Shown here piece after piece: positions 61,124 to 64,000 of a stretch of 64,000 nucleotides of DNA. Made by a program: the position numbers and the translations under genes. The DNA is from Bacteroides ovatus (GTDB lineage: Bacteria > Bacteroidota > Bacteroidia > Bacteroidales > Bacteroidaceae). Under the pieces are notes generated by a model that was not told the DNA's origin, did not search any database, and was given only the letters and a program-made list of their open reading frames with translations. Positions within the stretch are counted from its first letter, which is position 1, and every line of letters starts with the position of its first letter. The stretch lies in NCBI RefSeq assembly GCF_001314995.1, contig NZ_CP012938.1, positions 4,340,001-4,404,000 on the forward strand, in the 5' to 3' direction.

Positions 61124-61468
61124 TTATTCCGTATCTTCTTTGGTTCGCAGGCTGACTAACTCTGTCCACTTGCTTATACTTAAGTCGAACCCTCCTTTCT
61201 CCAGATGTTGGAGGGCGGTTCTAAAATGTCGTATTACTTTTTCTGTATCATTGGTTGTTTTATACTCAAGCTCTCCAAGTGCATATTCAAGACGTGCCAT
61301 TTGGATGTAATCTAACAAGGTATAGTTTTCGTCAACGGATAAAGTTGAAAGATAGTTCAACAAGTCGAATGCTTTTTCTCGTTCTTCATCTGATAAGTTG
61401 GAGATGGGGCGGCGCGCGATAGGGTGCTGCATTAATAGAATAATGTTTTCTTTCAAGTCATCGTACAT
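61124..61468 (-). CDS. Small unknown helical protein
   Basis: This 114-residue acidic protein (MYDDLKENIILLMQHPIARR...) has no signal peptide, is predicted helical, and its end (LEYALGELEYKTTNDTEKVIRHFRTALQHLEKGGFD) is TPR-like. I do not recognise the family. Its start lies about 45 bp after the terminator-like end of the candidate RNA at 61514-61758, and no minus-strand -7 box is visible in between, so it may be read from the same promoter. Confidence 0.6.
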   Translation of the reverse strand: MYDDLKENIILLMQHPIARRPISNLSDEEREKAFDLLNYLSTLSVDENYTLLDYIQMARLEYALGELEYKTTNDTEKVIRHFRTALQHLEKGGFDLSISKWTELVSLRTKEDTE

Positions 61469-61513
61469 ATCTTTGTTATGTTTGTCGCATCATTTCCCTG
61501 TGGTGCGCGGTTT

Positions 61514-61758
61514 AAAAAAGAGAGCGTGGGAAACTACCAACTGTACGCCAACCATAGGCTCGGCAAAGACCCTCCGCGACATAAGTGATAGTCCCACGCC
61601 CATTGGGTATATAAACAAATTATATACAGAAGTGTGCACGAGACCTGACATCACTTATTGCCATTCGCGGTAAATTTTTGCCGAATTTATGGTTGAATGC
61701 AATAAATAATCGTTCTCTGTAAAAAAATAAAATGTTCCTCTCTACGTATGAAAGGAAA
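61514..61758 (-). ncRNA. Candidate structured RNA or leader
   Basis: On the minus strand a promoter (61765-61794) precedes about 245 nt with several stems: ATAAGTGAT/ATCACTTAT (61581-61589 with 61650-61658), an inner 8-bp GTATATAA/TTATATAC stem (61607-61614 with 61620-61627), and a terminal stem GCGTGGGA/TCCCACGC (61524-61531 with 61592-61599, extended by CTA/TAG) followed by TCTCTTTTTT. The last hairpin and T-run form an intrinsic terminator. It is not recognisable as tmRNA, SRP RNA or RNase P RNA. It may be a free small RNA or an attenuating leader of the 114-residue gene. Confidence 0.6.
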
Positions 61759-61764
61759 CCGCTA

Positions 61765-61794
61765 CAAAAGTAGCAATAAATATTGATAAAGCAA
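61765..61794 (-). promoter_or_regulatory. Promoter of the candidate RNA
   Basis: On the minus strand TTG (61792-61794), 19 bp, then TACTTTTG (61765-61772): good -33/-7 spacing for Bacteroides. Confidence 0.65.
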
Positions 61795-61944
61795 GTAATC
61801 TTGTTTTATAATTTCATAGATAGTTCTGATTTACTAAAAGTCAGTATAAATATGATTAATATAAAAAGAACCCTACACTGAATTATTGTTTTTTTGTTCA
61901 GTTCAGAATTGGAATTCTAGGTAATTCTGCTAGATGATTTTAAC

Positions 61945-62556
61945 TTAACTTTCTGTTTCCTTTGCATAAACCACCTGTTTGCCTGTTCCATAACGGATTA
62001 AGAGTCCACGTTCGATAAAAGCATTCAGTTCTTTCAAAGCACGTTTTTTGTCGTGTCCTGTCAATCGGCTATAGTCGGTGCGGGTCAGGCAGGGATATTT
62101 GTTCAGATGCTGGTTGATTATTGTCAAACATTCTTCTTCACTGTGCCCTTTCCCATGGTGACGAGTCATCGATTCTCCACGTTCTAGTCTCATTTGCTGG
62201 CCTACTTCTTTCTTAAACTGGCTGCCTACCCGGAAATTGACATTCTTCAGCTCAATAGATTGTGCGTGCACATCTTTTTTCTTCATTACACGAGGTCCCT
62301 TTAAAGACACTGAAAAATATCCGATATCTCCCAGTTCCACAATCCATCCGTTGGCAATCAGATCTCTCAACTCGTTTTGGAAAGACTGCATAGCACCTGC
62401 CAGTAAACTGCGACTTATTCCTGTGAATTTGTGTACACGGTCTAGAAATTCTTCCTGATCGACGGTTCCTTTGAATACTACGCGGGGATGAAGCGGTTGT
62501 GCGTCGCCTGTTTGTTGAATGTCAGGCGTGTCGTAAAGGTCATATTGTATACTCAT
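61945..62556 (-). CDS. HU-like domain fused to a C-terminal winged helix
   Basis: The 203-residue protein has an HU_HIG-type domain at about 25-125 (RVVFKGTVDQEEFLDRVHKFTGISRSLLAGAMQSFQNELRDLIANGWIVELGDIGYFSVS; NVNFRVGSQFKKEV). After a basic linker (RHHGKGHS) comes a second, winged-helix-like domain at about 140-200 (CLTRTDYSRLTGHDKKRALKELNAFIERGLLIRYGTGKQVVYA). This suggests a sequence-specific or architectural DNA-binding regulator. The palindrome array at 62635-62718 lies 80 bp upstream, between the gene and a -7 box at 62736-62743. Confidence 0.82.
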   Translation of the reverse strand: MSIQYDLYDTPDIQQTGDAQPLHPRVVFKGTVDQEEFLDRVHKFTGISRSLLAGAMQSFQNELRDLIANGWIVELGDIGYFSVSLKGPRVMKKKDVHAQSIELKNVNFRVGSQFKKEVGQQMRLERGESMTRHHGKGHSEEECLTIINQHLNKYPCLTRTDYSRLTGHDKKRALKELNAFIERGLLIRYGTGKQVVYAKETES

Positions 62557-62634
62557 ATTCGTTTTTATTTAGTGTAGGCACATTGATAAATCCGTTTGCC
62601 TATCCGGATTTACTTCACTTGCTACTTTTATTTC

Positions 62635-62718
62635 GTTCCACTATAGTTTCTCTTTCGTCCCACTATAGTGCTCCGCAAGGGAAACTATAGTGTTCTTTGC
62701 GGAACACTATAGTGGAAC
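62635..62718. repeat. 22-bp-period palindrome array 2
   Basis: ACTATAGT occurs at 62640, 62662, 62684 and 62706, exactly 22 bp apart, each in a larger imperfect palindrome (for example GGAACACTATAGTGGAAC). The two outer units are also inverted copies (CGTTCCACTATAG and CTATAGTGGAACG). Same period and related core as array 1 at 21598-21698. Confidence 0.9.
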
Positions 62719-62735
62719 GAAAAAAGATTAGGCAA

Positions 62736-62743
62736 CAAAGGTA
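62736..62743 (-). promoter_or_regulatory. Possible -7 box for HU-winged-helix gene
   Basis: CAAAGGTA reads TACCTTTG on the minus strand. If used, array 2 lies in the 5' leader of the gene at 61945-62556. Confidence 0.4.
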
Positions 62744-62881
62744 ATCTCTTTAGGCAATAAAACTAATTATATTAGCAGGAAAGAAATAAAAACGTCGCAA
62801 ATATTGTTTATTACCTTAAGTCACCCTTTCCTTTTTTAATAAATTAGCTAGAAAGTGTGGTGTTTATTGAATAAGAACCCT

Positions 62882-62889
62882 TATTTTTG
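62882..62889 (+). promoter_or_regulatory. -7 box immediately before the last gene
   Basis: TATTTTTG ends 4 bp before the ATG at 62894, which would give an almost leaderless transcript if used. Confidence 0.4.
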
Positions 62890-62893
62890 CAGC

Positions 62894-64000
62894 ATGTTAC
62901 AATTTGAGAATCAAAAGATAAAGCAAATAGTTCGCAAGGTGCTTCCGGTAGTAACGCTGGGAGCTATGTTATATTCCTGCGCCAGTATTGGACGGCCGGA
63001 CGGAGGCCCTTATGATGAGACGCCGCCCCGTTTCATCGGTAGTACTCCTGCTGCGGGCGCTCTGAATAATGAAAGGACTAAAATTTCTTTGATGTTTGAT
63101 GAGTTTATTAAGCTGGAGAAAGCAACCGAAAAAGTCGTTGTTTCTCCTCCCCAGATACAGCAACCGGAAATCAAGGCTTCCGGCAAGAGAATACAAGTCA
63201 ACCTACTCGACTCTTTGAAGCCTAACACGACCTATACGATTGACTTCTCGGATGCAATTGTCGACAATAATGAAGGTAACCCGCTAGGGAATTTTGCATT
63301 TACGTTTTCTACCGGTACGGAAATCGATACGATGGAAGTAGCAGGAACAATGCTCGACGCCTCTAACCTGGAACCTATTAAAGGTATGCTTGTCGGACTA
63401 CATTCCAACCTGAATGATTCGGCTTTCAACAAATTGCCTTTCGACCGTGTGGCACGTACAGACAGCCGTGGACGTTTCTCCATCCGTGGTGTAGCTCCCG
63501 GCAAATATCGCATCTATGGATTGATGGATGCCGACCAAAACTTTACTTTTAATCAGAAGAGCGAGATGATCGCTTTCCATGATTCGTTGATTATCCCCCG
63601 CATGGAAGAACGTATCCGCATGGATACTGCTTGGGTGGACTCATTGACCTACGACACGATTGTTGAGAAGAAATATATGCATTATTTGCCGGATGATGTC
63701 ATCCTCCGTGCCTTTAAAGAGCTTAATTATTCGCAATATCTTATCAAGTCGGAAAGACTGGTTCCTCATAAGTTCACTTTTTATTTTGCCGGTAAGGCGG
63801 ACACTTTGCCAGTCTTGAAAGGCTTAAACTTCGATGAAAAGGATGCTTTTGTCATCGAAAAGAATCAGCGGAACGATACAATCCATTATTGGGTGAAAGA
63901 TTCTTTGCTCTTCAAACAGGATACTCTTGCCATGAGTCTGACTTATCTTTATACAGATACTTTAAACCAATTAGTACCCCGTACAGATACGCTGAATCTT
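62894..64000 (+). CDS. Ig-like (Big_5) domain lipoprotein, 3' end outside window
   Basis: The frame is open from the ATG at 62894 to the window end (369 codons). The start MLQFENQKIKQIVRKVLPVVTLGAMLYSC gives a lipoprotein signal (Cys29). An N-terminal Big_5-like domain follows (PPRFIGSTPAAGALNNERTKISLMFDEFIKL; LLDSLKPNTTYTIDFSDAIVDNNEGNPLGNFAFTFSTG), then a CarboxypepD_reg/SpaA-like unit (IKGMLVGLHSNLND ... FSIRGVAPGKYRIYGLMDAD). Large Bacteroidetes lipoproteins of this type are probably outer-membrane associated; function unknown. Confidence 0.85.
   Translation, partial: MLQFENQKIKQIVRKVLPVVTLGAMLYSCASIGRPDGGPYDETPPRFIGSTPAAGALNNERTKISLMFDEFIKLEKATEKVVVSPPQIQQPEIKASGKRIQVNLLDSLKPNTTYTIDFSDAIVDNNEGNPLGNFAFTFSTGTEIDTMEVAGTMLDASNLEPIKGMLVGLHSNLNDSAFNKLPFDRVARTDSRGRFSIRGVAPGKYRIYGLMDADQNFTFNQKSEMIAFHDSLIIPRMEERIRMDTAWVDSLTYDTIVEKKYMHYLPDDVILRAFKELNYSQYLIKSERLVPHKFTFYFAGKADTLPVLKGLNFDEKDAFVIEKNQRNDTIHYWVKDSLLFKQDTLAMSLTYLYTDTLNQLVPRTDTLNL

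Noticed and set aside
61468-61475. TATCTTTG as a plus-strand promoter for an RNA across 61480-61680
   Set aside because: It overlaps the start codon of the minus-strand gene; the minus strand offers a -33/-7 pair and a terminator with T-run, so the minus orientation fits better.
61514-61758. tmRNA, 6S RNA, SRP RNA or RNase P RNA
   Set aside because: No CCA-type tRNA-like end, no SRP loop motif, no RNase P core and no full-length end-to-end 6S pairing was found by eye.

Overview
The window reads as chromosome of a gut Bacteroides close to B. thetaiotaomicron, B. ovatus or B. xylanisolvens. The signs are SusC/SusD pairs, a hybrid two-component system (HTCS), Bacteroidetes-type lipoprotein signals, DUF families typical of the phylum, and repeated Bacteroides -7 promoter boxes (TAnnTTTG). 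Gene order from about 18 to 60 kb resembles, from memory, the B. thetaiotaomicron chondroitin/hyaluronan locus around BT3324-BT3347. No tRNA, rRNA or CRISPR array was seen.

Layout. 1-1409: 5'-truncated AlbA_2 (Schlafen-like) ATPase-type regulator with a frame-breaking 11-bp tandem repeat. 1502-5489 (minus): dapB, lepB, a catalytically degenerate lepB paralogue and a WbqC-like gene. 5573-7528 (plus): DUF2851 and a small lipoprotein. 7611-15946 (minus): a tight five-gene cluster of HEAT-repeat membrane protein, GT2 synthase, TPR/beta-barrel outer-membrane protein, DUF4838 lipoprotein and DUF1573 lipoprotein. It looks like an uncharacterised synthase-dependent exopolysaccharide export machine and is the best candidate here for an undescribed system. 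A LruC/DUF4842 lipoprotein diverges from it.

17758-21557 (plus): DUF6250 protein and a PL8 chondroitinase. 21598-24578: a 22-bp-period palindrome array interrupted by an IS3-family element, itself interrupted near one end by an IS110-family element. The IS110 left end carries a 9-nt match to its own target, as expected for a bridge-RNA guide. 24800-27034 (minus): porin and tRNA-dihydrouridine synthase. 27179-39314 (minus): the polysaccharide-utilisation core of DUF5017 lipoprotein, SusD, SusC, Ser-type sulfatase and HTCS.

39427-50336: CBM9-like protein (plus), then an efflux operon (MFP, RND, TolC-like) with an lpxA paralogue at its 3' end, then a GH2 beta-galactosidase (all minus). 50770-60217 (plus): two consecutive SusC/SusD pairs ending in a strong terminator. 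60314-62556 (minus): HU-like protein, a small unknown protein, a candidate structured RNA of about 245 nt with promoter and terminator, and an HU-winged-helix fusion whose upstream region carries a second 22-bp-period palindrome array. 62894-64000 (plus): 5' part of an Ig-like lipoprotein gene running off the window.

How the parts could work together. The HTCS senses a released glycan in the periplasm and drives the adjacent sulfatase and SusC/D genes. SusC/D and the DUF5017 lipoprotein import chondroitin-type oligosaccharides, PL8 lyase and sulfatase break them down, and the GH2 and the second SusC/D set probably act on linked or similar host glycans. Assignments rest on reading translated sequence and remembered family motifs; no database search was run.
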